From the NCBI RefSeq assembly GCF_016802725.1, contig NC_052669.1, forward strand, positions 10,315,770-10,379,769: a stretch of DNA of 64,000 nucleotides. Reading direction: 5' to 3'. The DNA is from Solenopsis invicta. Lineage: Eukaryota > Arthropoda > Insecta > Hymenoptera > Formicidae. The notes below the pieces were generated by a model that did not search any database, had not been told where the DNA came from, and saw only the letters and a list, made by a program, of their open reading frames with translations. Positions 48,782 through 59,733 of the stretch are shown here, piece after piece. Made by a program: the position numbers and the translations under genes. Positions within the stretch are counted from its first letter, which is position 1. Each line of letters begins with the position of its first letter.

Positions 48782-49613
48782 CAAGGAACGTTTGGCAACC
48801 CGAAAATTCAAAAAATTCTGAAATTTGGTGTACACATAGAGGAGTTCATCCGTAACACAAAAATATTTTTTGTTGGTGCCCAATTTCAGTTTAAGGGGGT
48901 GAAACATCCCTTTGAAAAAAATCGGATTTTTTCTTTCCAAGCAAATATCGTCGAAACTATAAGAGATAGAGAAAAATGTTCTGAATAAAAGTTGAATGGC
49001 TGCAAGAGTACTTTATAACAGTGATAAAGAAAAAATTTTTTTTTATTTTTTTTAATACTTTCTCCCACCACCTACCTATTTTTTTTCAAAATTTTTATTT
49101 TTTTTTATAAGCAAAATAAAGCTTATTTTATTACGAATTCAACGGTATATGACAAAGCTATGTTGCAATATTTCCATTTTTTTTAAATAATTAAAAACCA
49201 CTCCATAATGCATGGTACGCGCACCCGTCCGTGCACTATGAAAGTGTTCCCCTTCGATTTTGATGAGTCTTTAATACGTTGTCGTACAGATCAAAATAAG
49301 GGACACGTATTTTTTTATACGTGCCCACTCTCACTTTTAGGGGTGAAACACCCCTTTGAAAAAATCGGTTTTGTTTTTTCGAAGCGTGTATCGTCGAAAC
49401 TGTAAGAGATAGAGAAAAATGTTCTGAATAAAAGTTGAATGGTTCGAAGAGTACTTTACAACAATAATTTAAAATAATTTTTTTTTGTTTTTGTGAGATA
49501 TTTAATTATTATTAACATACATTTCACATAGCTTTCAATTATTTGAGCACGACAATATTACATGTATACTCACGATGACATAAAAGATGAAACTAATTAA
49601 AAGAAATCATTGA
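48782..49613 (+). repeat. Left long terminal inverted repeat with internal subrepeats
   Basis: Inside the arm a unit of about 190 bases occurs twice (about 48865-49060 and 49295-49480). Shared words are AGGGGTGAAACA(C/T)CCCTTTG, TATCGTCGAAACT, AGATAGAGAAAAATGTTC and TGAATAAAAGTTGAATGG. The second unit has the palindrome AGGGGTGAAACACCCCT. Confidence 0.9.
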
Positions 49614-49950
49614 CGTATATGAAGAAATATGTATTATATTTTGTTTCGCTCGTATAAAATTTTAGCCGGGCCAAGAACGAATGATAATCAAGTTATTCTA
49701 AATTACATATATTTTTATTATGTACAAGTAGGAGCAAGCATTATACATTAGCGAGCAATGTACATTATTATAATAACGCGGAACCAATTTCTGCCTCACT
49801 AGGCCTTCATCAGCCGCTATCATAAATATCTTAATATTAACAAAATATTGTTAAACAACTAAACTTGAGTAAACGACTCTCGAGTAAAAAATAGTTACAT
49901 ATTCTAATTGTCGTGGAAAGTCAAAATTAAAAATTATACAAAATTATAAA

Positions 49951-50271
49951 TTAACGATTTTCACGAGCCTCTCGCCTCTCCCGTAGTATTTGAATTATTG
50001 CTCCTCTTCCGCCACCGCGCCGCATGATTTCTTCAGCTGTAAAAGGAGGAGCTGTAGAAGAATTTGTTTCATCAATGAGTGGTCGTACTATATTCACCGG
50101 GACACTTGCTTTACAAGTGTCGCATTTTGAAGGCGGAAACTATAATAGATAACAAAATAAAAACAATAATAATAGAAAGTACAAATAATTAATGTTATTC
50201 ATGTAACTAATAAAAGAACTTACTGGAAGATTAGGTTGATAAGATTTGCCACAGCTTGAACAGGATTTCAT
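49951..50271 (-). CDS. Small two-exon zinc-ribbon-like protein inside the DDE transposon
   Basis: Exon 1 is 50224-50271 (ATG at 50271, 16 codons, MKSCSSCGKSYQPNLP) and ends at a GTAAGT donor. Exon 2 is 49951-50139, preceded by a TTATCTATTATAG acceptor, and ends in TAA. The phases match and the product is 78 residues. Two cysteine pairs, CSSC near the start and CDTC at residues 22-25, could make one zinc-binding site of the zinc-ribbon type. The C-terminus is arginine-rich (EEIMRRGGGRGAII, then ILRERREARENR), suggesting nucleic-acid contact. It is divergent from the transposase, with starts about 700 bases apart, and has no lesion although the transposase is broken. I know no family for it; an accessory transposition or regulatory protein is an inference. 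Confidence 0.6.
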
Positions 50272-50969
50272 TTTTCACAATAAAAAATGTTGCAAATATA
50301 CTAAACTGACGCAAAGCGATAGCACTATATTACTGTTTCATTTATACTATTGTTTTACGTATTTATACTACTGTTCTAATATAGGTATGCTTACATTATT
50401 TATTAACTTTACTTCGAACATTATACATTCAAATGTTACGTAAATATTTCTCTAGATGTGCGCGATTTTATAATTAATATTTACGCAGAGTGTCCTCGAA
50501 ATGTTTTCGTCATCTCCTATTAGAAAATAGAGTTCCAGGAAAAATCTTATTTATCGTGCATAATAATGTAATAAAATAGCATAATAGTGTAATAAAATAG
50601 CATTGAAGTAATGTAATACGTTGCTATTTTTCGAAGTAAAGTTTAATAACATAAAGTCACCTTGATGTCTAGACTAAAAAGAAACTCGGTCTTCGCTTCG
50701 CATGTCACTTGGCGCGAGACGCGACCGCGCCTCTTAATTTTGCATACCAGACGATAAATAAGATTAAATAAAAGATTTCTTGGAAATCAATTTTCTAACG
50801 TTTAAGCTATTTGCGCAAAATCTATTCGCGCGGTAAATAAATTCATGTAATTGCGTCTTTTGAGTCATATAAATATATCCGAGGAAGTATTATTTCCAGT
50901 TTCATTTGCGACGTCAATCAGTTACCATTCTGTCGTTAGTAATCAGTGCTTGATAGAAATTTCTGTAAA

Positions 50970-52579
50970 ATGACGCCGTTTAATGTAGCAAACGTAATAA
51001 ACATGTTAGCTACTACGTTTCAAATTGCGAGTATAACACAGACACCTATAACACCAGTGGAAATTGAAGTACATAACGAAATTAAAAATATTTTACAAAA
51101 AGCTCAGGACACACGTTCAGTGATATTGATAGATCATGATTACGTGCTTGATTTTGAAGATCCGTCGGAGCCACATTCCACGCAAGTTGTAGAACATATT
51201 ACGCCTGCAGAAAAAGAAGAAGATGAAGGCAGTTTCGACCTGAAGAATGCGTTGTTGATGATGAAGGAGGCATAGTCGACTTCAGTTATAAGAGAAAAGC
51301 TGTGGAGTTTTGGAAAAGTGGAAAAAAGGCCTGTAGAACTTTAAGTGCAGTACAACACAAATTCCGCAAGGTTAAATCTTATCATCAACTATACAGGTGG
51401 GAGACAAGTTTAGAAAAAGGTGGAACAAATGCAGATAAATTTGCATTTATTGCGGAATATGTACTGCACAAGTTTCAAGAAGCTTGTGATAGAAAATCAA
51501 TCATTCATGATATGAATTTAAGATTATGGGCCTTGGAGGCAAAGGATCAAGTGGATCTACCCGAATTCAGGGCAAGTAAATGGTGGATTTGGAAGTTTAA
51601 AAAAGTACACAGAATTGTTTCTCGAAAAATAACCGCATTCCGAACGCAATTTACATTTAAAGATCAAGAAAATATACAAAATGTCGCAAAAGAATTTGTT
51701 TCAAATGTAAAGTCCAAGATCCCAGCTATAGGACTAGAAGAAGTTTATAATGCAGACAAGAGTGGCTTCAATCTTGAAATACATTCTGGGCGAACATTAG
51801 CGAAATCAGGAGTGAAAATAATTGAAGCAGCAGTTCAAAGTATATCTTCAACAACACATAGTTATACTATAATGCCTCTTATTTCGGCAAGTGGAAATCT
51901 TCTTTCACCACTGTACATCGTTTTGAAGGAGTCTACAGGAACATTTGGACCGAGGGTGGAAGAAACTCTATTTCGTCCAGTTAACATATACATCCAGGCT
52001 TCAAAATCAGGAAAACTCACTGCAGAACATTTCAAAACTCGGTTCACCGAAGTATATCTACCGAATACTGGCAGTAAAAGTATGCTTCTACTTCACTCAT
52101 GGACGGGACACTGCCCGAGCCAGATAGAGCAACATGTACCACAAGGTAAAGAAGTTACATTTTTAACCATTCCAAAGAAGACGACGGGTATCATTCAGCC
52201 TCTAGATGTCTTTGGATTCCGAATTTGGAAAAATTTTGTGCGAACATTTTCAGATAATGTCATTCTTCAAGAGGAAGATATTAATTTGCACTCCCGTAAT
52301 GAAATAATTAAATTACAATCATTAACTCACAATCAACTATCTTCACCTAGATTTAAAAACCTTTTTAAATATTCGTGGTTTAAAAGCAGATATGTAGAAA
52401 CGCGTCCCGACCACTTTCAAAACCCTGTAGAATATTGTTATTTTAAAACTGAAAAGCATGTGCCAAAATGTAGTATCTGTGGAAAGGCCGCATTTATGCG
52501 TTGTGCATGGTGTGGCGAATATTTTTGTTTCAAACATTTTTACGAAGACTATCATTACTGTAGCACATATAATCCGTAA
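50970..52579 (+). pseudogene. DDE_1-like transposase with a frameshift and an altered catalytic residue
   Basis: The ATG at 50970 (MTPFNVANVINML) opens a frame that closes at 51275. The neighbouring frame, open from 51227, carries the rest to 52579, so a one-base indel between 51227 and 51272 splits a protein of about 535 residues. The second part has a DNA-binding helix region (FWKSGKKACRTLSAVQHKFR), a second one (LPEFRASKWWIWKFKKVHRI) and the catalytic core: VYNADKSGFNLE (first Asp), LLLHSWTGHCP where the second acid should stand but reads His, and GIIQPLDVFGFRIWKNF (third Asp). The C-terminus is a cysteine/histidine finger: CSICG, CAWCG, CFKHF and HYC. The layout resembles pogo/Tigger/CENP-B DDE_1 proteins. 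Either defect alone would stop activity. Confidence 0.82.
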
Positions 52580-53065
52580 TTTTCATGTAAATATATGTAA
52601 ATATATATAAAAACTATGTGATAGTTATATATAATAATTGCACACAACTTTCTGTAATCATTATATAATTGTTAAAAATGTAAAAGGTAAAATATTTATA
52701 AAGTGTGTAGAGATGTATATAGGTAGAGAATAGGAAGATGAAGAATAGGTAGCAAGCGCGTAGAATTGTGTGAATGGATGCATGAATTTTAGAGTAATAT
52801 TGTAAACCAAGACTCCTTCTTGACAATCTTTTGTAAGCTGAAGAGAAATATTGTATATCTATCTATACATATATCACTGTAAACAATTATGTATGGTTAT
52901 ATAAAAATACGTAAAATTATATATATAAATCATGCCTAATTGTATGTAATTATTATATATATATTTTAACGTTAAAAAATAGAGTTTCATCTTTTTTTAT
53001 GGTGCGGCATACATAACAGTGTAATAAAATAGCATTGAAGTAATGTAAGTTGCTATCGTTATGCA
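52580..53065. other. 3' part of the DDE transposon, non-coding
   Basis: AT-rich sequence between the transposase stop and the right inverted repeat. AATAAAATAGCATTGAAGTA at 53020 is also found near 50590 upstream of the transposase, a short internal repeat. Confidence 0.5.
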
Positions 53066-53896
53066 TCAATGATTTCTTTTAATTAGTTTTATCTTTTATG
53101 TCATCGTGAGTATACATGTAATATTGTCGTGCTCAAATAATTGAAAGCTATGTGAAATGTATGTTAATAATAATTAAATATCTCACAAAAACAAAAAAAA
53201 AATTATTTTAAATTATTGTTGTAAAGTACTCTTCGAACCATTCAACTTTTATTCAGAACATTTTTCTCTATCTCTTACAGTTTCGACGATACACGCTTCG
53301 AAAAAACAAAACCGATTTTTTTCAAAGGGGTGTTTCACCCCTAAAAGTGAGAGTGGGCACGTATAAAAAAATACGTGTCCCTTATTTTGATCTGTACGAC
53401 AACGTATTAAAGACTCGTCAAAATCGAAGGGGAACACTTTCATAGTGCACGGATGGGTACGCGTACCATGCATTATGGAGTGGTTTTTAATTATTTAAAA
53501 AAAATGGAAATATTGCAACATAGCTTTGTCATATACCGTTGAATTCGTAATAAAATAAGCTTTATTTTGCTTATAAAAAAAAATAAAAATTTTGAAAAAA
53601 AATAGGTAGGTGGTGGGGGAAAGTATTAAAAAAATAAAAAAAATTTTTCTTTATCACTGTTATAAAGTACTCTTGCAGCCATTCAACTTTTATTCAGAAC
53701 ATTTTTCTCTATCTCTTATAGTTTCGACGATATTTGCTTGGAAAGAAAAAATCCGATTTTTTTCAAAGGGATGTTTCACCCCCTTAAACTGAAATTGGGC
53801 ACCAACAAAAAATATTTTTGTGTTACGGATGAACTCCTCTATGTGTACACCAAATTTCAGAATTTTTTGAATTTTCGGGTTGCCAAACGTTCCTTG
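53066..53896 (-). repeat. Right long terminal inverted repeat
   Basis: Inverted copy of 48782-49613 with only scattered differences, including both subrepeats and the AGGGGTGTTTCACCCCT palindrome near 53330. Confidence 0.9.
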
Positions 53897-55692
53897 TGAG
53901 TAAAAAGGGCGTTTTTAATGCTTTTAATGGATATTACAATTAAACCGCAAACGTTTAGACTTGCAATTTTGAGTGTTTTACAGTACTAAATATTCCGTAT
54001 AGATTGTATCTTTATTAATATTTTCAAATTGCTGATCATGTGAAGAGGTCAAGATTTCTTGACATCAAGCATTAAATACATAATTTACTAAATACAACAT
54101 TGTTGTGTTTTCACGTGTCATTTAATGTGCGCAGTCACGATTGCTTGACATCAGTTGTTAATTATAACAAATTTACTTCCATTTTTTACACTCAAATAAA
54201 AGAACAGATTAAAACATAATTTTCTAAAATTAGTAACAGAGTAAAACTCAGATAAAACATGAATTAACACAATATCTATAAAATCTGCATTTTATGTAAA
54301 TCAGTACCAAAGCAGCAACAAAATATTTGATAAAAAATAAGTGCATAATATAATTATAATATTATATTAGTAACATGAATTCTAATATTGAAAAGTTTAT
54401 TATAAATGACAAACAAGTAATGTACGTGGTATTGTAAAATATACGTATTTTTATATATTTTAATATAAAGAAAAGCACTAATTTTTTTTAGAAGATTTTT
54501 CTTTTTTATGGTTTACGTTTTTAATCTATTGTTAAAAGAAAATAATGCGAAATTGTAAAAATGGCAACACATAAAAGAAAAAATATCAATTTATACGGAA
54601 AATGTTAATGTTTTATATTAATTTTTTGAAAAAAAGTATTTATTTAAACAATGCAATTATAAATAAAGGTTTAATTCATGAGGAAAGTATTTATCTAAAT
54701 GTGTGCACATGGGGAGCTTAATCGGATGAATAGTTTTTGATTTATCTTGCATGTCAATTTTAAAAAAGTAATTTAAAAAAAAAACACGTTTAAAGTTTTG
54801 GGTATGAATAATCAATAATTTTCAAATTTGATAGATAATCTGCTAAGGCAAACCAATAAAGTAAATTTTTTGTTTTTTTTTATAGAATTCTTGTAAGGCC
54901 GCCTTCTATTTTCGACGAGCCGATCGTACGACTTTAGTGCTGCTTCAGCTGCGGCGCTTTTACCTCGTAATTGTGTGTTGTATTGATCAGCAAATATTTT
55001 GCATTGCTGACCATTAACAAAATTTATACTGAGCATTATTTGTAAAATAAAGCTATAATCTTCATCAAAATGCCAGCAATAATAAAAGCGGCGATTTTGA
55101 TTATTTTAAAGTCGCAGTTAAAATGGGACTTCATACTCCACATTGTCGAGTTGAAACTTTGGTTTGCACTCTGCGTGTGCCATTAAAATGTATAACGTAC
55201 ACAAAGAAATATTCTAGCTAGAACCTAAGAGATCAACAGAAAGGACTCAATGCGCGTTTTACCTGCTTGACGCTCGACGATTGGTAATGAAACTATTTAC
55301 GTTATGTTAATTCTTTGAATTTTGTTCTAAAACTCAAGGGACACATATTCTTGATGAGTTAAAGTATTAAATTATGCAAAAGAAATTGATTTTTGACCTG
55401 TTACATGTGATGCTCTCCTTAAATAAGTAAATAACGTGTAGCTTTTAGATTTAGGAGTTAGGAAGATTAAAATGGAATATAAAATTTAATTATTTAAGAA
55501 ATTTAGACAGGTCTGACTTATACCATTATCTACTTATTTTTCTTCTCAATTAATTATAATACTCAGATATATGTATATTTTTATTGTTAATCTGTATCTA
55601 CAATTGCATATAATAAGAATTGTAATTTTCTTCATTTTTTAATATAATACGTCATTTTCACGTTTCTTAAAATTTAAATTGTCTTTAAATAC
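53897..55692. other. Copy-B intergenic DNA, no gene seen
   Basis: Counterpart of 12915-14824. It has lost about 50 bases near 54034 and one arm of the 36-bp palindrome. An antisense frame near 54812-55036 appears in both copies but has no recognisable motif. Confidence 0.5.
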
Positions 55693-56703
55693 TTATATGT
55701 ATTTTGTGGCGATTGGAATAAATTTTAGACGGTGTGGATTAAGAGGACGAAGTATCAGATCTATTCCAATTCGTAGGTTCTTTAAGTAATCAACAGGCTC
55801 CAAATAGAAATTATGAATGAGAGGAGCTATCATCGCCTTTAACTCCAATAAAGCAAATCGTTGACCTACAATTTGATATGTATCACAATCTACGTTTATA
55901 TAAAAAGATATCAAGAAATGTTTATTTACCGATGCAATTACGGGGTCCAACACTGAATGGTAAGTACGAGTAAGGATGACGGTTTCGAATATTTTCAGGT
56001 AAAAATCTGTCTGGATCAAATATTTCTGGATTTGGCCAAAAATTAAGATCTCTATGGGTCATGTAGAAATGAAGCGTCACTATTGTTCCAGCAGGTATCA
56101 AATATGTTTCTGAAAAACATTTCATATAAATGTAATCTACAAATAATAGTTAAAAATAGCATAAAAAGTTGGAAAAAAATGCGCGTGATGCAAAATAAAC
56201 GCATACAATTAATATAATAAAAGAAAATTAATATGGTAATTATAATTAATTGAAGTATATCAGACTTTTTCTTAAAAAGTATTATAATTATTTCATCAAA
56301 CTAATGTTTATTTCATTCAAACAATTACTTTTAGAAATGTTACTTTGAAAAGCTTACCTTATTTATTAAAACAGAACGAATACATACCTAATTTTTAAAT
56401 AAAAAATTGTGTTTCTTATCATATAAATGTATTGTATATGTTTAATATACTAATGTAATGTTAAATATAATAGATTGATCAGTTACGTACGTAATTGTAT
56501 TTCTTCTGAAGTAATCCGTGATATGAAGAAAACACTGGGATATAAACGCAACGTTTCTTTTATACATCTCTCTAAATACTGCAGATCTTGCAATGACTTC
56601 ATGGTAAGTTTCCCTTGATTCTCTCGCATAACAGCATTGATTTCTTTTCTGACACAATCCTGTATCATTAATGCTAATGAAGAGATCTTTCTACTATATA
56701 GAG

Positions 56704-56867
56704 TGTAATATTATTAGGTGCTTATTAATAACTATTGTTCTCTTTTAACTCTCTATTTAATGTGTATGTCTACAATCGTGTATGTTCTATCTCTATGTCT
56801 AACGCACGCACGCGCTCGCTACTCTAACGCCCTCTATATTCATTACGGTCGCCACCTACTTATTACA
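56704..56867 (-). repeat. 3' LTR of the Gypsy element
   Basis: 164 bases; on the minus strand it starts TGTAATAAGTAGGTGGCGAC and ends CCTAATAATATTACA. Confidence 0.96.
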
Positions 56868-56878
56868 CCTTTCCCTTA
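56868..56878 (-). other. Polypurine tract of the Gypsy element
   Basis: Directly next to the 3' LTR the minus strand reads AAGGGAAAGG, the expected primer for plus-strand synthesis. Confidence 0.75.
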
Positions 56879-56981
56879 TTCGAAAGTGATATAATACCAA
56901 AACTTTAAATGAAATTAATACAAACAAAACCAGAAATTAATATCTGCTTCACAACAAATTATAAGTTTGTAAATTTAACAT

Positions 56982-59732
56982 TTAGTATAATACGTAATTA
57001 TTAAATTTAGACGATACTTTTCTCGCTCGGACGGGTCTTACGCTTTCCTTACTAATCTCATCTTTGGCCTCATTATCACTTGCAACATTATCTTTATTAG
57101 AATCATTCTGAATGTTATTGTTGTTATTATTTATCTCTTGGTTGATACTGGTTTCTGGTAACTCATTATCTATTTCTGTGTCACTTGTCTCATGTTTTAT
57201 TACTGATTTTTTAAGATGATTACTATTTCTTCTTAATATGTTTGAACCAGTATTAATCAAGTATGAACGCGGAGACTTGTGCTTACTTACTACCACTGCC
57301 GGTTGCCATTGCTTTTTATTCTTATACACTATAGTATCTCCCTTTTTAAAATCATCTCGTGGTTTCGCATGTCTGTCATAATACTTCTTTATTATTTTAT
57401 TCCTATTCTGCAGCTCATCCCTAAACTTTCTTATTTTCGTATTTACTTTCTCCACTACAGGTAATTTCGTTTTTAATTTTCTCTGATATAATAGTTCTGC
57501 TGGAGATCTTTTAAGACTTGTAATAGGCGTATTTCGATATTCCATAAGTGCTCCATTTAAATCCTCAGATTTCCTCAGGATATTCTTAGCTGTTTGTACA
57601 AATCTTTCAGCAAGTCCGTTGGATTTCGGATATCCTGGACTGCTTGTTTGAAATTCGAAATCATACTCTTTTGCAAAGCGCTGACATTCATAAGAAGAGT
57701 ATGGCATATTGTCTGCTATGACAATGTCTGGAATACCATGCGTTGCAAATACTTTTTTAAATGTCTCTATAATGTCACAACTTTGTTTACTTCTAAGTAA
57801 TATTATTTCGAGCCACTTCGTTAAGTAATCAACAATAACTAAGTACGACTTTCCGCCAAATTCGAGTATATCTGAAGTGGCTATTTTCTGAAATGGCAGC
57901 TTTGGTATTTCGTGTGCTACCAAAGGTTCCTTAACATTAGCATACCTATATCGTTCACATACTTTACAATTTTGAATCATATTTTTTATATCCGTTGACA
58001 TCCCTGGCCAAAATAGAATTTCGCGTGCTCTATCATATGTACGGTTTATCCCGAAATGTCCTTCATGCAATAATAACATTCTTTCACGCAATCTCTTCGG
58101 TACTACTACCCTGTCATTATAGAATATCATATTCCTGTATACATGAAGGTCATTTCGAATCTGATAATATATCTTTAACTCTCCTTCATATTTTTTACAT
58201 TTCCAACCATTCATACAATACTTACATACATCACTTAATATTACATCTCTTTTGGTATGTGATCTAAACTCCTCCTTTCTGTTTTCGCTCATTCTTAAAT
58301 GTTTTTCCACGGAATGTACTATTTCATTCATATCTTTATCTAATTTTCCTACTTCATTGCCGTAATTTCGAGACAAACAGTCAGCTACATATAAGTATTT
58401 ACCAGGTAAGTATTCTAATTTTATGTCATATTTTAGTAATTTTAATTTTAATCTTTGCAATCTTGGTGAATGCACCTGACAAATGCGTTTGTTTAATACA
58501 CATACATTCGGCTTGTGATCTGTTATAACTTTAATCTGTCTACCATATATATAATTGTGAAATCTTTGAGTTGCATATACGATACTAAGCATTTCTTTTT
58601 CTATCACCGCATATTTCTTTTCTGTTTCATTAAGTCCTCTAGAAGCATACGCTACAGGTCTTCCTTCCTGCATTAAACAACATCCAATACCATTCAAAGA
58701 AGCATCTGTTTGTATTGTAATCTGTTTTGTAGGATCAAAATTCATTAATACAGTATTTTTATTTATTTCGCTTTTAATAGTGCTTAACGCTTTGTCATGT
58801 GCTTCCAGCCATTGAAACTCTACATCTTTTCTCAGAAGATCACATATTGGGCTTGCAATGTCACCTAACTTAGGTATAAATTTTCTTACATTGTTAACTA
58901 ATCCTAACAGCCTTTGTAATTCTTTCTTACATGTTGGGGTTTTTAACTCATCAATTGCTCTTATTCTATCCTTATCTATACGCATTCCTTCTCTATTGAA
59001 AATGTGTCCCATATATTTTACTTCAGTTTTTCTGTACTGTACTTTCTCTTTGTTAAATTTAACGCCTATTTCCCTAGCTCTATCTATAACTTTATGTAAT
59101 ATCTTATCGTGTTCTTCTTTACTGTTAGCAGCTATTAGTAAGTCATCAAATTATATAATTACATTGTCGATATCTCCAAAATTCTTTTGATTTATTTTTT
59201 AAAATATTTCTGGTGCTGTTTTAATACCAAATGGTAATCTTAAAAATTTATAACATCCAAATGGAGTGGAAAATACTGTAAATTTACTGGATTCACTATC
59301 TAATTTAACTTGGTAAAATTCATTCTTAAAATCTAGTACTGAAAAGTATTGCTTTCCACTAAGTTTACTATTTATTTCTTCAAAACTAGGAATTTCAAAA
59401 AATTCTCTTTCAATACATTTATTCAGTTCTTGTGGATCCCAACAGAGTCGCAAGGTTTTATTTGGTTTCTCTATAATTACTAAGGAGTTTACCCATTCAC
59501 TAGCACCATTGATTTTAGCGATTATTTTTTGTTTTTCTAACTGTTCAAGTTTTGATTTTAGTTTACTTTTAATTGTTAAAGGTACACGTCTACATGGTCT
59601 AGCAACAGGTTCACTGTTTTTCTTTAATGTTATTGTACAAGTATCTTTAAATGTACCTAAACCTGTAAATATATCAATATTCGACTGTATGAACTTTTCT
59701 TTTTCACTATTTATCTGAATGTTATTAATGTG
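56982..59732 (-). pseudogene. Gypsy pol: reverse transcriptase, RNase H, integrase with two stops
   Basis: The frame is offset +1 from gag-protease and opens near 59732. The reverse transcriptase shows a palm-entry segment (VARPCRRVPLTIKSKL), motif A LDFKNEFYQVKLD and FGIKTAPEIF. TAA codons follow at 59199-59201 and 59151-59153. The second falls exactly at the tyrosine of the YxDD catalytic motif (*FDDLLIA). Downstream the frame is open for 676 codons from 59012: RNase H with QTDASLNGIG, EKEMLSIVYA and VITDHKP; integrase with the H-H-C-C zinc site (HEGHFGINR...CKVCERY), catalytic Asp in VIVDYLTKW, Asp in VIADNMPYSS and Glu in GLAERFVQ. The end is an asparagine/acid-rich tail before the stop at 56982. 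The element cannot copy itself. Confidence 0.9.
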
Positions 59733-59733
59733 T

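Larger units (their letters stand above)
48782..53896 (+). mobile_element. 5.1-kb DDE transposon with 830-bp inverted repeats
   Basis: The element starts CAAGGAACGTTTGGCAACCC and ends with its exact complement. The inverted arms extend over 48782-49613 and 53066-53896. It is flanked by TGA on both sides (48779-48781 and 53897-53899). The matching site in copy A (near 12914) has a single TGA and no insertion, so the target duplication is 3 bp. It carries a broken transposase on the plus strand and a small spliced gene on the minus strand, divergently arranged around a shared upstream region (50272-50969). The transposase resembles pogo/Tigger proteins, yet those elements duplicate TA. I do not assign a superfamily. 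Confidence 0.9.

Noticed and set aside
49208..49405. Frames within the long inverted repeats of the DDE transposon
   Set aside because: They appear in both arms only because the arms are copies, and have frame differences between arms.
57279..58267. Plus-strand frames across the Gypsy pol gene
   Set aside because: Shadows of the minus-strand integrase and RNase H coding sequence.
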